Source: Saprospirales bacterium
Lineage (GTDB): Bacteria > Bacteroidota > Bacteroidia > Chitinophagales > Saprospiraceae
Assembly (NCBI GenBank): GCA_016703765.1
Contig: JADJBL010000045.1
Coordinates: 372,001 to 436,000, forward strand
Length of the DNA: 64,000 nt
Direction of reading: 5' to 3'
Shown: positions 25,988 to 35,840 of the stretch, in pieces
How the letters are laid out: every line of letters begins with the position of its first letter
Numbering within the stretch: the first letter of the stretch is position 1
The notes under the pieces: generated by a model
What the model saw: only the letters and a program-made list of their open reading frames with translations
Databases searched by the model: none
What the model was told of the DNA's origin: nothing
Made by a program: the position numbers and the translations under genes

Positions 25988-28363
25988 ATGCGCCTCTCCA
26001 TTCTTTTTGCGCTTCTTTTTCAGGCGATCACACTCCTTGGCCAGGCCCCCGGAAACGCTTCCCCCCTCTCTATCGAATCGATCATGCAAGGCGAGCGCTT
26101 CGTGGGCTTCCTCCCCGAAAACCCGTTCTGGTCGGAGGATGGGAAATATGTCTATTTCTCCTGGAACCCCGGCATGGATACACTGCGAAGCCTTTATAAG
26201 GCATCCGTCCAGGGCGGAGAACCACTGCCGGTCTCTCCGGAAGAGCAAATCCTGCTCCCGGTCGCGGGCTATTATTCAGAGGACCGCTCGATGAAGATCT
26301 ATGAGAAATTCGGAGACCTCTTCCTTCTGGATCTCAAAAAAAACGAAACCCGGCGGCTCACGCAGACCCAGGAGGATGAGCGCCGGCCCCAGTTCGGCGG
26401 CGAAGATCGCTTCGTCGTTTTTCAACGGGGCATCAACCTTTTTTCCTGGGAGATCGGCTCCGGCGCACTCGTGCAGCTGACCACCTTCCAGGCCGGTTCT
26501 CCTCCCAGCTCCGCCAAAAAAACGGACCCCGACCTCTGGATCGAATCGGACCAACTGGCTCTTTTCGAGGTGCTTAACAAACGCAAATCGGAGGAGGAAG
26601 CCCGCAAATACCGCAGGGAGTTGAGGGAGCCGAAGAGCCCCAAGGCCATTTACCTGGAAAACCGCAACATGAATAGCTGGCAGACAAGCCCGGATATGCG
26701 CTTCGTCGTTTACAGGCTCCTAACCAGCGCCAATGCCAACCCGACCAAGGTGCCCCATTTCGTCACGGAATCGGGCTATGTGGAGTTTCCCAACGCCCGG
26801 GCCAAGGTGGGCAACGCCCAGGACCGCTTCCAGACCTTCGTGTACGACCGCTTGCGGGATACCTCTTTTGCCCTTCAAATCGAAGGCCTGCCCGGTATTT
26901 TCGACAAACCTGCCTTCCTCGCGGAATACCACTCCGATACCATCCCCTTCGAAACCCTTTTCGGCAACCCGAGAGCCACCATCGTGCATGGCCCCTATTT
27001 TTCGGAAGACGGAAAAGCCCTGGCCGAGGTCAAGTCCATGGATGGTAAAGACCGCTGGATCGTCCTCATCGACCTGGAAAACGGCGCCCTACGCGCCCTC
27101 GACCGGCAGCACGACGACGCCTGGATCGGTGGGCCAGGGATCTCCGGCTGGAAGACCTCTGCGGGAACCCTGGGCTGGGTAGATGATCAAACCCCCTTTT
27201 TTCAATCGGAGGAAAGCGGTTTCTCCCACCTCTATTCAATTGATCTGCAATCGGGGCTGAAAACCGCCCTCACGTCCGGAAACTTCGAAATCCTGGAGCT
27301 TAAATTATCACTCGATAAAAAATGGTTTTACCTCGGCTCCAACAAGGAATCGCCACACGAACGCCATTTTTACCGTATGTCGGTCCGCGGCGGCAAAATG
27401 GAGCGCCTGACCAGGGATGCGGGCTCCCACCAGGTCACCCTTTCCCCCGATGAAAAAAACGCCGCGATACTCTATTCCTTCAGCAATAAGCCCTGGGAGT
27501 TATTCATAAAAACCGGGCTGGACCTGAACAGCCCCCTCCGCCAGGTGACGAACTCCACAACCCCGGACTTTCGCAAATACGCCTGGCGCGTGCCGGAGAT
27601 CGTCCACTTTACCGCCCGCGACGGCGCAAAAGTGCCGGCCCGTTTGTACCGCCCGCCCGGCGCCGCCTTGGGCGGCCCTGCGGTGATCTTCGTACACGGC
27701 GCGTGGTACCTGCAAAACGTCCATCAATGGTGGAGTACCTACTACCGGGAGTATATGTTCCATAACCTGCTGGTGGACAACGGATACACCGTGCTCGATA
27801 TCGACTACCGCGCCAGCGAGGGCTATGGGCGAGACTGGAGAACGGCCATCTACCGCCACATGGGCGGCAAGGACCTCGACGATCATGTCGACGGCGCGGC
27901 TTATCTGGTAAAAGAACTGGGCGTGGACCCCGCAAGGATCGGAATCTACGGCGGTTCCTACGGCGGCTTTATCACCCTGATGGCGCTGTTCAATTCGCCG
28001 GGCACTTTTAAATGCGGCGCAGCGCTCCGCTCCGTCACCGACTGGGCGCACTACAACCATGCCTACACCGCCAATATCCTGAACACTCCGCTGGAAGACT
28101 CCATCGCCTACCGCAAGAGCTCGCCGATCTATTTTGCCGAAGGCTTGCAGGACCGCCTCCTCATCCTTCACGGCATGGTCGACGACAATGTGCAGTTTCA
28201 GGATGTGGTACGGCTAAGCCAGCGCCTGATCGAACTGGGTAAGGAAAATTGGGAATTTGCTGTCTTTCCCGTCGAATCGCACGGATTCGTCGAGCCCAGC
28301 AGTTGGACGGATGAGTACAAGCGGGTTTTTAAGCTTTTTCAGGAGGAACTAGGAGGGAAATAA
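25988..28363 (+). CDS. S9-family (DPP4/prolyl-oligopeptidase-like) serine peptidase
   Basis: 791 residues, start MRLSILFALLFQAITLLGQA with a signal peptide, so secreted or periplasmic. The N-terminal two-thirds has beta-propeller-like repeats (for example FLPENPFWSEDGKYVYFSWN). The C-terminal alpha/beta-hydrolase has the nucleophile Ser in GIYGGSYGGFITLMAL, Asp in HGMVDDNVQFQD and His in FPVESHGFVEPSSW. These enzymes release dipeptides or cleave short proline-containing peptides. It ends 4 bp before the convergent PH-domain gene. Confidence 0.94.
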   Translation: MRLSILFALLFQAITLLGQAPGNASPLSIESIMQGERFVGFLPENPFWSEDGKYVYFSWNPGMDTLRSLYKASVQGGEPLPVSPEEQILLPVAGYYSEDRSMKIYEKFGDLFLLDLKKNETRRLTQTQEDERRPQFGGEDRFVVFQRGINLFSWEIGSGALVQLTTFQAGSPPSSAKKTDPDLWIESDQLALFEVLNKRKSEEEARKYRRELREPKSPKAIYLENRNMNSWQTSPDMRFVVYRLLTSANANPTKVPHFVTESGYVEFPNARAKVGNAQDRFQTFVYDRLRDTSFALQIEGLPGIFDKPAFLAEYHSDTIPFETLFGNPRATIVHGPYFSEDGKALAEVKSMDGKDRWIVLIDLENGALRALDRQHDDAWIGGPGISGWKTSAGTLGWVDDQTPFFQSEESGFSHLYSIDLQSGLKTALTSGNFEILELKLSLDKKWFYLGSNKESPHERHFYRMSVRGGKMERLTRDAGSHQVTLSPDEKNAAILYSFSNKPWELFIKTGLDLNSPLRQVTNSTTPDFRKYAWRVPEIVHFTARDGAKVPARLYRPPGAALGGPAVIFVHGAWYLQNVHQWWSTYYREYMFHNLLVDNGYTVLDIDYRASEGYGRDWRTAIYRHMGGKDLDDHVDGAAYLVKELGVDPARIGIYGGSYGGFITLMALFNSPGTFKCGAALRSVTDWAHYNHAYTANILNTPLEDSIAYRKSSPIYFAEGLQDRLLILHGMVDDNVQFQDVVRLSQRLIELGKENWEFAVFPVESHGFVEPSSWTDEYKRVFKLFQEELGGK

Positions 28364-28366
28364 ACC

Positions 28367-29851
28367 TCATAAACCCTTTCCTTCTACCTTGAAAAGCACG
28401 AAATCTCTTATCAATCGCGCTTTCTCCAAAGGCAGGTACGGCAGGCTGATATCCCCGGACGCAGTGTGGAGGTCCAGGGTGGCGATTTGATGGTTTTGCT
28501 GGTAGGGGCTTTGAACGATGGACACTCCCTGGGTCTTTTCCCAACGCAGGTAGGTCGTTTCGCGGGTGAAAAACCCCTCCTGGAGTTGTAGGCCGCCGGG
28601 ATGAAGGCCTATGTTAAAAGTGCGAAAGATCTGCCTTTGCCAGAAATAGGCCGCGGGGCCCCAGGCCAGGAAGACGGGCAGAAAATGATAATTCCGGGTG
28701 ATCAGCCCCAGCGCGAAGCCCGCGATGGCCGGGAGAATGCCCAGAAATAGAAAACGCCTTCTGAACAAATGAACGCTGGGAGAATGCCACTCCCAGGAGC
28801 CTTCCTCCGAGCCCGGGAAATAAGCCGTATGTACCGCCTCGAGTTGCGGCTGGTAGCACCCCGGCACCTGGATGGTCTTCTGTTTTGCGAGGTTGTAGCC
28901 CGCCGCCTGATACAAGCGCAGGGAATACATGCCCAGCCAGCGCTGGATCGGATGGGCGCCCCAGCGAATGAACTGGATCTTTCGCAGGGAGGCCGATTGC
29001 TCGCGCTTTGCAAAAAGGCCCGATTCGACCTTGAATCCCTGCCCGGTCCGTATAAAGCGAAGGTCGAAATTTCGGATGGCCGTCAGAACCAGGGTTCCAA
29101 AAAAGGAGATCAACAGGAGCACGATCACGAAGACAAGCGTGAGCAGCCATACGGTGTCGAAGAAACTACCCACAGATTTTTCCAGGTCCTTGTACACATT
29201 CTTCCCCAGCACCGATTCCAGATCGTCGAGAAAACCCAGGCCGAGGGCCAGCAGGATGCCCGCCGTTCGAAAGTGGTTTTGGCTGATGCCGATCTTGAAC
29301 AGATCGGAAATGCCCAGTTGGAGCAGCACTTTTTCGCTTTTGCTCTCCACCTCTTCCACTTCCGACACCTGAATGCCCTCCCCCCGCCGGCTCAGCAAAA
29401 AATCGCGCAACGCGTGGGCGCGCTCCTGCGAGAGCGCTTGCAGGGAAAACTCCGAGCCCTTGGAACCTGCGGTGTCGATCTCCACGCTGACCACCTTAAA
29501 CACGCGGTGGATAAAGCTCTGCTGGAAGGAGATGGTCTGTATCCGGTCGAGCGGCACGCTCAGCCGCGTGCGCCTGAGCCAGCCTTTTTCCAGGATGAGC
29601 TCTCCTTCGGATACGTAGAAAAAGGAGTAGAAATAGGACAGAATGGAATTGATCGAGGAAACCAGCGAGAGGATGACGGCCACCCAAACCAGGCTGTAGA
29701 GGGTGGTTCGCTTGGGCCGAAGAACGAAAACCAGAAGGACCGGCCAAAATTGCCGGAACAAAAAACGGAACAAACGCGACAAGATGAGCAAAATCGCCAC
29801 GGGCGATTGTCTGTTTGGCCTGAAAAAATCCAATTCTTCAGACCTCTCCAT
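28367..29851 (-). CDS. YdbT-like membrane protein with bacterial PH domains
   Basis: 494 residues with several hydrophobic segments and three bPH_2 (DUF304)-type modules: one after GELILEKGWLRRTRLSVPLD, one around RFIRTGQGFKVESGLFAKRE, and one at GGLQLQEGFFTRETTYLRWE. This triple plan is that of Bacillus YdbT, which with YdbS helps resist certain bacteriocins; the role elsewhere is unknown. The start overlaps the end of the YdbS-like gene by 14 bp, so the pair is probably co-translated. Confidence 0.85.
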   Translation of the reverse strand: MERSEELDFFRPNRQSPVAILLILSRLFRFLFRQFWPVLLVFVLRPKRTTLYSLVWVAVILSLVSSINSILSYFYSFFYVSEGELILEKGWLRRTRLSVPLDRIQTISFQQSFIHRVFKVVSVEIDTAGSKGSEFSLQALSQERAHALRDFLLSRRGEGIQVSEVEEVESKSEKVLLQLGISDLFKIGISQNHFRTAGILLALGLGFLDDLESVLGKNVYKDLEKSVGSFFDTVWLLTLVFVIVLLLISFFGTLVLTAIRNFDLRFIRTGQGFKVESGLFAKREQSASLRKIQFIRWGAHPIQRWLGMYSLRLYQAAGYNLAKQKTIQVPGCYQPQLEAVHTAYFPGSEEGSWEWHSPSVHLFRRRFLFLGILPAIAGFALGLITRNYHFLPVFLAWGPAAYFWQRQIFRTFNIGLHPGGLQLQEGFFTRETTYLRWEKTQGVSIVQSPYQQNHQIATLDLHTASGDISLPYLPLEKARLIRDFVLFKVEGKGL

Positions 29852-30362
29852 CGACCTCCGTTTTGTGAATGATGTAGGATTTGATCCGGTTGGCCTCCTC
29901 CGGTATGATGCCTGAAATATTGAGGTCGCTGTTGCTGCCTCCGGCGGTAAACACCCGGATCGTGCTGATCCCGAAACGCTTGGCTATGGGGCCCTGGCCG
30001 ATCTCGACGTGCTGCACCCGGGCATAGGGCACCGTGGTCTGTATCCGCCAGAAATAGCCGTGCCGGTGGATGATGTCGTGCGAGCGGAGGGCATATCCCT
30101 CCCACTCAAACCTCTTTTTTATCAGCCATCTGCTTCCTGCGAGAAGGAGCGAAGTTGCAGCCAGTACGATCAATACGCCCAGCCACCAAAGGCCCGAAAA
30201 AACCGGCGGAAGGATGCTCATGCCCAGCAGGGCAAAACCGCCCGATATCAACCCGCTACTCAGAAGCCGCGCCTTGAGGGCGTTGGGCGCCAGGGGATGG
30301 AAGCTCACTTCCTCCACATGTGGGAGCTCCGAAACGGGCACCTGCTGGTTTTCAAATATCAT
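29838..30362 (-). CDS. YdbS-like PH-domain membrane protein
   Basis: 174 residues with two adjacent TM segments (about 45-90) and one bPH_2 module (YALRSHDIIHRHGYFWRIQT, VPYARVQHVEIGQGPIAKRF, GISTIRVFTAGGSNSDLNIS). This is the one-module partner of the YdbT-like protein. It overlaps the end of mfd by 11 bp and the YdbT-like start by 14 bp, so mfd, ydbS and ydbT probably share a transcript. Confidence 0.88.
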   Translation of the reverse strand: MIFENQQVPVSELPHVEEVSFHPLAPNALKARLLSSGLISGGFALLGMSILPPVFSGLWWLGVLIVLAATSLLLAGSRWLIKKRFEWEGYALRSHDIIHRHGYFWRIQTTVPYARVQHVEIGQGPIAKRFGISTIRVFTAGGSNSDLNISGIIPEEANRIKSYIIHKTEVDGEV

Positions 30363-33300
30363 GAATGGAGGTTTGTTGTGCGATGGATTCCAAAATTTCC
30401 TTTGCTTTCTGCAAGTTACGCACTCCGTCCTTTACGAGGATCAAATTCCGGGGCGTTTGTTTGAAACTCAGGCCATGCTTCCCTCCTTCGACGCCCACCC
30501 ATTGGAAAAGCTGCCGGAACACGGCGCTGTCGAAAAAGGGCGACTGCGGATTTTCGATGAAATAACAGCGCAATTTGTCGCTTTTGAGCACGATCCTTTC
30601 GAATCCCAGGCGCTTGCAGATCCAGCGAAGCCGCAAGCCGTCGAACAGCTCCCGCACCTGCGCCGGAAGTTTGCCGAAGCGGTCCTGCATCCGGGCTTCA
30701 AAGCCGGCGAGCTCCTCCTCCGTTTCCACCGAATCCAGCTCGGTGTAGAGGTTGAGGCGCTCCTGGATGCTCTCCACGTATTCGTCGGGGATGAGCATTT
30801 CCACATCGGCGTCGATCACCACGTCCCGGACATAGACATGCCTGGAACCCAGCTCCTCCGTAAAAAGCTCCTTGAATTCATTTTCCTTCAACTCCTGAAT
30901 GGCTTCCTCCAGGATTTTCTGATAGGTCTCAAAACCGATCTCCGTGATGAAGCCGCTCTGTTCTCCCCCGAGCAAGTTGCCCGCCCCGCGGATATCGAGG
31001 TCGCGCATGGCGATCTGAAAACCGCTTCCCAGGTCGCTGAACTCCTCCAGCGTGCGAAGCCGTTTGCGGGCGTCGCTGGTGAGCACGGAAAGCGGGGGAC
31101 TAAAAAGATAGCAATATGCCTTCGTATTCGAACGCCCAACGCGCCCCCTCAACTGGTGCAAGTCGCTCATCCCGTACTGGTGGGCATGGCTGATGATGAT
31201 GGTGTTGGCGTTGGGAATATCCAGCCCGGTTTCGATGATGTTGGTGCAGACCAGCACGTCGAAACGGCCGTCGATAAAGTCCACGAGGGTTTTTTCCAGC
31301 TGGTCGCTTTCCATCTGACCGTGGGCGGTGGCCACCTCGACGTCGGGGCAGAGCCGGTGGACCAACCCGGCCATCTCGGGGAGCGATTTGACCCGGTTGT
31401 GGACAAAAAACACCTGTCCGCCCCGGTTCACCTCGTAATAAATGGCCTCCTTGACCAGCGCCTCGTTGAATACCCTGACTTCGGTATGGATCGGCTGCCG
31501 GTTGGGGGAGGGGGTTCGGATGATGGACAGGTCGCGGGCCGCCATCAGGCTGAATTGCAGGGTACGGGGAATGGGCGTGGCGGTCAGCGTGAGGGTATCG
31601 ACATTGACCCGCAGACTCCGGAGCCGCTCCTTGGCAGTGACCCCGAATTTCTGCTCCTCGTCGACGATGAGCAGGCCCAGGTCCTTGAACGCCACCTCCT
31701 TGTTGAGCAGGGCATGGGTGCCAATGATAATGTCGGTTTTTCCTTCCTTGAGTAAATGGAGCACCTCCTTGCGCTCCTTCGCCGAGCGGAAGCGGTTCAG
31801 GTAATCGACCGTGACGGGAAATTCGGCCAGGCGGTCGCGGAAGGTTTTGTAGTGCTGCAGGGCCAGGATGGTGGTGGGCACGAGCACGGCCACCTGCTTG
31901 CCGTCGGCTACGGCCTTGAAGGCCCCGCGAATGGCCACTTCGGTTTTTCCAAAACCCACGTCCCCGCATATCAGGCGGTCCATGGGGTAGTCTTTCATCA
32001 TGTCCTCCTTGACGTCGTTGGTGGCCTTGAGCTGGTCGGGGGTGTCTTCGTAAATGAAAGAGGCTTCCAGCTCGTTTTGCAGGTACCCGTCGGGCGGGAA
32101 AGCATAGCCTTTGGAGGCCTTGCGCCTGGCATAGAGCTGAATGAGTTCGGTGGCGATGTCCTTGACCTTTTTCTTGGTCTTGGATTTGAGGTTTTTCCAG
32201 GCCTCGGAGCCCAGTTTGCTCAATTGAGGCGCCACCCCCTCCTTGCCTACGTATTTGGCGATCTTATGGAGGGAGTTGATGCTGACGTACAGCACGTCGT
32301 TGTTCTTGTAGATCAGCCGCACGCTTTCCTGGACATGGCCGCTGATGTCGATCTTTTCGAGGCCCGAGTAGCGCCCGATACCGTGGTCGATATGGGTGAC
32401 GAAATCGCCCGCCTGGAGTTCTCTGAGCAGCCGGATATTGAGGGCCTTTTCCTTCGAAAAACCCTGGCGAAGCCGGTACCGGTGAAAACGCTGAAAGATC
32501 TGGTGGTCGGTATAGCAGGAGACCCTGAGCTTTTCATCGATAAACCCCGCGTGGATGGCCACGGGAACGGGGTGAAACGACACGTCCGCCCTGAGGTCTT
32601 CGAAGATGGCGTAAAAGCGCTCTATTTGCTTGTTGTTGTCGGTAAACAGGAAGTTCTCGATCCCCTTGGCCGAATGCTCGTTGAAATGCGCGATGAGCAT
32701 GTTGAAATTCTTGTTGAAGCTCGGCTGAGGCTTGGCATGGTAGGCCACGGTGTAGTGAACCGGAACGCTTTGTTTTTGGTCGTTCAGGATCGCCATGGAA
32801 AACTTCTGAAGGTCTTCCATCACCTCCCCGGGGCGGATAAAGGCCCGGTCGCGGAGGATCTCGGCCAGTTCGCTCTCGTCCAGGGCGGAGACCTTTTCGG
32901 CGAAATCGGCCGCTTTTTCAAAGCACTGCTGCACCTTGTCCAGGCAGAGCTGGATATCCCTTATCCACACCAGCGTTTCGGGCGGCAGGATTTGCAGGAA
33001 GGAAATTTTTTGCTCCCGGTTGAAACGGGTATTGATGTTGGGTATGATCGAAACCCGGCTGATATTCCGGTTGGAAAGCTGGGTGAGCGGATCGAAGGTG
33101 CGGATACCCTCCACCTGGTCGTCGAACAACTCCACCCGGTAGGGGAATTCGTTTCCGTAGGAGAAAATATCGATGATCCCTCCCCGGATAGAGAACTGGC
33201 CCGGTTCATAGATGAACTCCTCCCGCTTGAATCCGTATTCCACAAGCACGCTGGTGAGGAAATCCAAGTCCACCCTTTCGCTGGTTTGCAGGTCGATCCT

Positions 33301-33732
33301 GCTTTTTTGCAGAATGGCCGGGTCGACTACTTTTTCAAAAAGCGCTTCGGGGTAGGTGACCACCCATTCTTTCTGGTCCTTCGACCTGCTGAGCTGGGAT
33401 ACGGTTTCGGTGCGCAGCAGGACGTTGTTGGAGTTGAGCTCCTCAAAAAACTGGGGTCTTTTGAAGGAATCCGGGAGGAAATGGACCTGGTTTTTGTCCA
33501 GCAGGCCTTGCAGGGTATTTTGCAGGTAGGCGGCCTCCTCTTTGTCTGCCGCGATGAACAACATCGGGCCGGGCCGTTCGAGCCAGGTGGCTGCCATGAC
33601 AAAGGCCTCCAATGCGCCGCTGAGGCCCGTGAGATGGAGCCTTATGGGCGGTTCGGAAGCCAGTTGTGCAAGGATCTGTTGGGTCCTTGGGTCTGATTGA
33701 TATCGTTGGAGCAGCCGCTCGAGGTTCTTCAC
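30352..33732 (-). CDS. mfd: Transcription-repair coupling factor Mfd
   Basis: 1126 residues, normal for Mfd, the translocase that removes stalled RNA polymerase and recruits UvrA. Landmarks are the RNAP-interacting CarD-like region (LQAGDFVTHIDHGIGRYSGL), Walker A in CGDVGFGKTEVAIRGAF (about residue 589), Walker B DEEQ (about 690), the RecG-like motifs TATPIPRTLQFSLMAARDLS, and the C-terminal TRCF domain. It starts 4 bp inside the end of the acyl-CoA ligase gene. No lesion was seen. Confidence 0.97.
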   Translation of the reverse strand: MKNLERLLQRYQSDPRTQQILAQLASEPPIRLHLTGLSGALEAFVMAATWLERPGPMLFIAADKEEAAYLQNTLQGLLDKNQVHFLPDSFKRPQFFEELNSNNVLLRTETVSQLSRSKDQKEWVVTYPEALFEKVVDPAILQKSRIDLQTSERVDLDFLTSVLVEYGFKREEFIYEPGQFSIRGGIIDIFSYGNEFPYRVELFDDQVEGIRTFDPLTQLSNRNISRVSIIPNINTRFNREQKISFLQILPPETLVWIRDIQLCLDKVQQCFEKAADFAEKVSALDESELAEILRDRAFIRPGEVMEDLQKFSMAILNDQKQSVPVHYTVAYHAKPQPSFNKNFNMLIAHFNEHSAKGIENFLFTDNNKQIERFYAIFEDLRADVSFHPVPVAIHAGFIDEKLRVSCYTDHQIFQRFHRYRLRQGFSKEKALNIRLLRELQAGDFVTHIDHGIGRYSGLEKIDISGHVQESVRLIYKNNDVLYVSINSLHKIAKYVGKEGVAPQLSKLGSEAWKNLKSKTKKKVKDIATELIQLYARRKASKGYAFPPDGYLQNELEASFIYEDTPDQLKATNDVKEDMMKDYPMDRLICGDVGFGKTEVAIRGAFKAVADGKQVAVLVPTTILALQHYKTFRDRLAEFPVTVDYLNRFRSAKERKEVLHLLKEGKTDIIIGTHALLNKEVAFKDLGLLIVDEEQKFGVTAKERLRSLRVNVDTLTLTATPIPRTLQFSLMAARDLSIIRTPSPNRQPIHTEVRVFNEALVKEAIYYEVNRGGQVFFVHNRVKSLPEMAGLVHRLCPDVEVATAHGQMESDQLEKTLVDFIDGRFDVLVCTNIIETGLDIPNANTIIISHAHQYGMSDLHQLRGRVGRSNTKAYCYLFSPPLSVLTSDARKRLRTLEEFSDLGSGFQIAMRDLDIRGAGNLLGGEQSGFITEIGFETYQKILEEAIQELKENEFKELFTEELGSRHVYVRDVVIDADVEMLIPDEYVESIQERLNLYTELDSVETEEELAGFEARMQDRFGKLPAQVRELFDGLRLRWICKRLGFERIVLKSDKLRCYFIENPQSPFFDSAVFRQLFQWVGVEGGKHGLSFKQTPRNLILVKDGVRNLQKAKEILESIAQQTSIHDI

Positions 33733-35408
33733 TGTAGCTTTTTCAATTCTTCGTCCCGAAGCTCCCTGCGCAGGATCTTGCCTACGTTGGTCTTGGGCAA
33801 CTCCTTGCGGAATTCCACGTGCTTGGGCACTTTATAGTTGGTGAGGTTCTCCCTGCAATAGGCGAGCACTTCTTCCGTTGTGAGCGAATCATCTTTTTTG
33901 ACGATAAAGACTTTGACCACCTCGTCCGATTTGGGGTCGGGCACGCCGATGGCAGCCACCTCCAACACTTTCGGATGGCCAACCAGCACTTCTTCGATCT
34001 CGTTGGGATATACGTTGAAGCCCGAGACGAGGATCATGTCTTTTTTGCGGTCGACGATCTGGAAATACCCGTCCTCGTGCATGAAACCGATGTCGCCGGT
34101 GGAGAGCCATCCGTCCTTGAGGATCTTGTCGGTTTCATCCGGGCGGTTGTAATACCCCTTCATCACCTGGGGTCCCTTGATCTGGATCTCGCCCACCTCG
34201 GTGACTTTGAGCGGGTTGCCCATTTCGTCTACGATCCGCATATCGGTAGAGGGCGCCGGCAGGCCAATGGTGCCCAGCTTTCCGCTCCCGTCCACCGGGT
34301 TGACGCTCGCCACCGGGGATGTTTCGGTAAGCCCATAGCCCTCCGTCAGGGGGCATCCGGTGACTTTATGCCATTTTTCCGCCACGGCTCTCTGTACCGC
34401 CATCCCACCGCCGACGACGAGTTTCAGTTTGGAAAAATTGCAGGAGGCAAAATCCGGGTGGTTGAGCAGGGCATTGAACAGGGTATTGACCCCCGTCATG
34501 AGGGTGATATTGTATTTTTTGAAAGGCTCCATGACCGATTTCAAGTCGCGAGGATTGGTGATCAGCACCGATAAGGAGCCGATGCTCATGAGGGCCAGGC
34601 AGTTGACCGTAAAGGCAAAACTGTGGTAGAGGGGGAGGGGGGACAGCACGACCTCTTCTCCCTCTTTCAGGACCGGGCTCATGATGGCCCTGATCTGAAG
34701 CAAATTGGCCACCAGGTTGCGGTTGCTCAGCATGGCGCCTTTGGAAACGCCCGTGGTGCCACCTGTATATTGGAGGGCGATGACATCGTCGGGATGGCCC
34801 GCATGGTCCGTCAGGCTAAATTTCTTTCCCTGCCGGATGGCGTCCAGAAAAGAAGCTGTGTTGGGGATATGGTATTTCGGTACCATGCGCTTGATCCGGC
34901 GCACCACGAAATTGACGATGGCGCCCTTGACAGGCCCCAGCATTTCTCCTATGCTGGTCACGATGACCGTCTTGATCGGGGTTTCATGCAGCACCTTCTC
35001 CAGGCTGGAGGCGAAATTCTCGCAAATGACGATGGCTTTTACCCCGGAATCGGTGAACTGGTGCAGCATTTCCCGGGGCTTATAGAGCGGGTTGGTGTTG
35101 ACCAGAACCAGCCCGGCGCGCAGGGCGCCGAACAGGGCGATGGGATATTGCAGCAGGTTGGGCATCATCAGGGCGATCCGGTCGCCGGGCTCGAGGCCCC
35201 GGGAGCGCAAATAAGCGCCAAACTGCCGGGAATAGCGGTCTACCTCGCCGAAGGTGACCTCCTTGCCCATGTTGGAAAAGGCGGGCTTTTTGGCATATTT
35301 CTTAAGGATTTCGTCCAGCAACGCCACTACGGATGGGTAGGCTTCGACATCGATGTTCGCGGGCACTCCTTTCGGATAAGTAGCCAGCCAGGGCCTTGGA
35401 TCGCTCAT
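33729..35408 (-). CDS. fadD: Long-chain acyl-CoA ligase
   Basis: 559 residues with the AMP-forming ligase P-loop LQYTGGTTGVSKGAMLSN (about residue 217), EGYGLTETSPVA, the hinge/adenylate motif DGWLSTGDIGFMHEDGYFQI, and C-terminal KVPKHVEFRKELPKTNVGKI with the catalytic Lys. It activates fatty acids to acyl-CoA. Overall it matches FadD more than acetyl- or aryl-ligases, but chain length is inferred. It overlaps mfd by 4 bp. Confidence 0.9.
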   Translation of the reverse strand: MSDPRPWLATYPKGVPANIDVEAYPSVVALLDEILKKYAKKPAFSNMGKEVTFGEVDRYSRQFGAYLRSRGLEPGDRIALMMPNLLQYPIALFGALRAGLVLVNTNPLYKPREMLHQFTDSGVKAIVICENFASSLEKVLHETPIKTVIVTSIGEMLGPVKGAIVNFVVRRIKRMVPKYHIPNTASFLDAIRQGKKFSLTDHAGHPDDVIALQYTGGTTGVSKGAMLSNRNLVANLLQIRAIMSPVLKEGEEVVLSPLPLYHSFAFTVNCLALMSIGSLSVLITNPRDLKSVMEPFKKYNITLMTGVNTLFNALLNHPDFASCNFSKLKLVVGGGMAVQRAVAEKWHKVTGCPLTEGYGLTETSPVASVNPVDGSGKLGTIGLPAPSTDMRIVDEMGNPLKVTEVGEIQIKGPQVMKGYYNRPDETDKILKDGWLSTGDIGFMHEDGYFQIVDRKKDMILVSGFNVYPNEIEEVLVGHPKVLEVAAIGVPDPKSDEVVKVFIVKKDDSLTTEEVLAYCRENLTNYKVPKHVEFRKELPKTNVGKILRRELRDEELKKLQ

Positions 35409-35477
35409 AATGAATCAAATTTGTGTTCGCGAATTTATCTCAACTTGGAAGAATTATCGGCTAAACCCAATAAATCT

Positions 35478-35514
35478 ATAAAACTAGGGCGGGCGCAGCC
35501 CGTCCTAGTTTTAT
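35478..35514. repeat. 17-bp hairpin with GCA loop in divergent region
   Basis: Arms 35478-35494 and 35498-35514 pair over 17 bp with one wobble around GCA. The core TAGGGCGGGCGC recurs at about 40938. A T-rich run follows on the plus strand, but both flanking genes (fadD leftward, rpmH rightward) start away from it, so termination is not its obvious role. Confidence 0.85.
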
Positions 35515-35527
35515 TTTTTCCAGACTC

Positions 35528-35559
35528 TTTGCCATTTTATAAAAATCACATTACCTTTG
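35528..35559 (+). promoter_or_regulatory. Predicted rpmH promoter (TTTG / TACCTTTG)
   Basis: TTTG at 35528-35531 and TACCTTTG at 35552-35559 are 20 bp apart, a full match to the Bacteroidota -33/-7 consensus, 51 bp before the rpmH ATG. Confidence 0.75.
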
Positions 35560-35610
35560 TCGCACTTTTCCCGAAGCGGATGCCGCTGGAGAGATAAAAG
35601 CTAGAAAAAA

Positions 35611-35766
35611 ATGAAAAGGACATACCAACCGTCGAGAAGAAAACGGGCCAACAAACATGGTTTCCGCGCCCGCATGAGCAGCAAGAACGGCCGTAAGACG
35701 CTGGCCCGTCGCCGCGCCAGAGGTCGTGGACGACTCACCGTTTCGGATGAAAGGCGTTTGAAATAA
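35611..35766 (+). CDS. rpmH: 50S ribosomal protein L34
   Basis: 51 residues: [20 protein letters not shown] followed by the lysine/arginine-rich [19 protein letters not shown] stretch and ending DERRLK. This is the full-length, highly basic L34 of the large ribosomal subunit. A TTTG-20-TACCTTTG promoter precedes it and a strong hairpin follows at 35794. No rnpA, dnaA or other origin-associated gene is adjacent, as is usual in this phylum. Confidence 0.97.
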   Translation: MKRTYQPSRRKRANKHGFRARMSSKNGRKTLARRRARGRGRLTVSDERRLK

Positions 35767-35793
35767 ACACCGCTTTACCCCGGTGAATCCATC

Positions 35794-35838
35794 AATAAGG
35801 CAGGGAGGGCGGCTGCAGGCCGCCCTCCCTGCCTTATT
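35794..35838. terminator. 20-bp perfect hairpin between convergent genes
   Basis: Arms 35794-35813 and 35819-35838 pair perfectly over 20 bp with a 5-nt loop (TGCAG), with A/T-rich outer ends on both sides. It lies between rpmH and the leftward TPR gene, suited as a bidirectional terminator. Confidence 0.9.
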
Positions 35839-35840
35839 TG

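Noticed and set aside
32961..32968. TTATCCAC as a DnaA box / replication origin near rpmH
   Set aside because: It is single, inside mfd coding sequence, with no cluster of boxes, dnaA or dnaN near.
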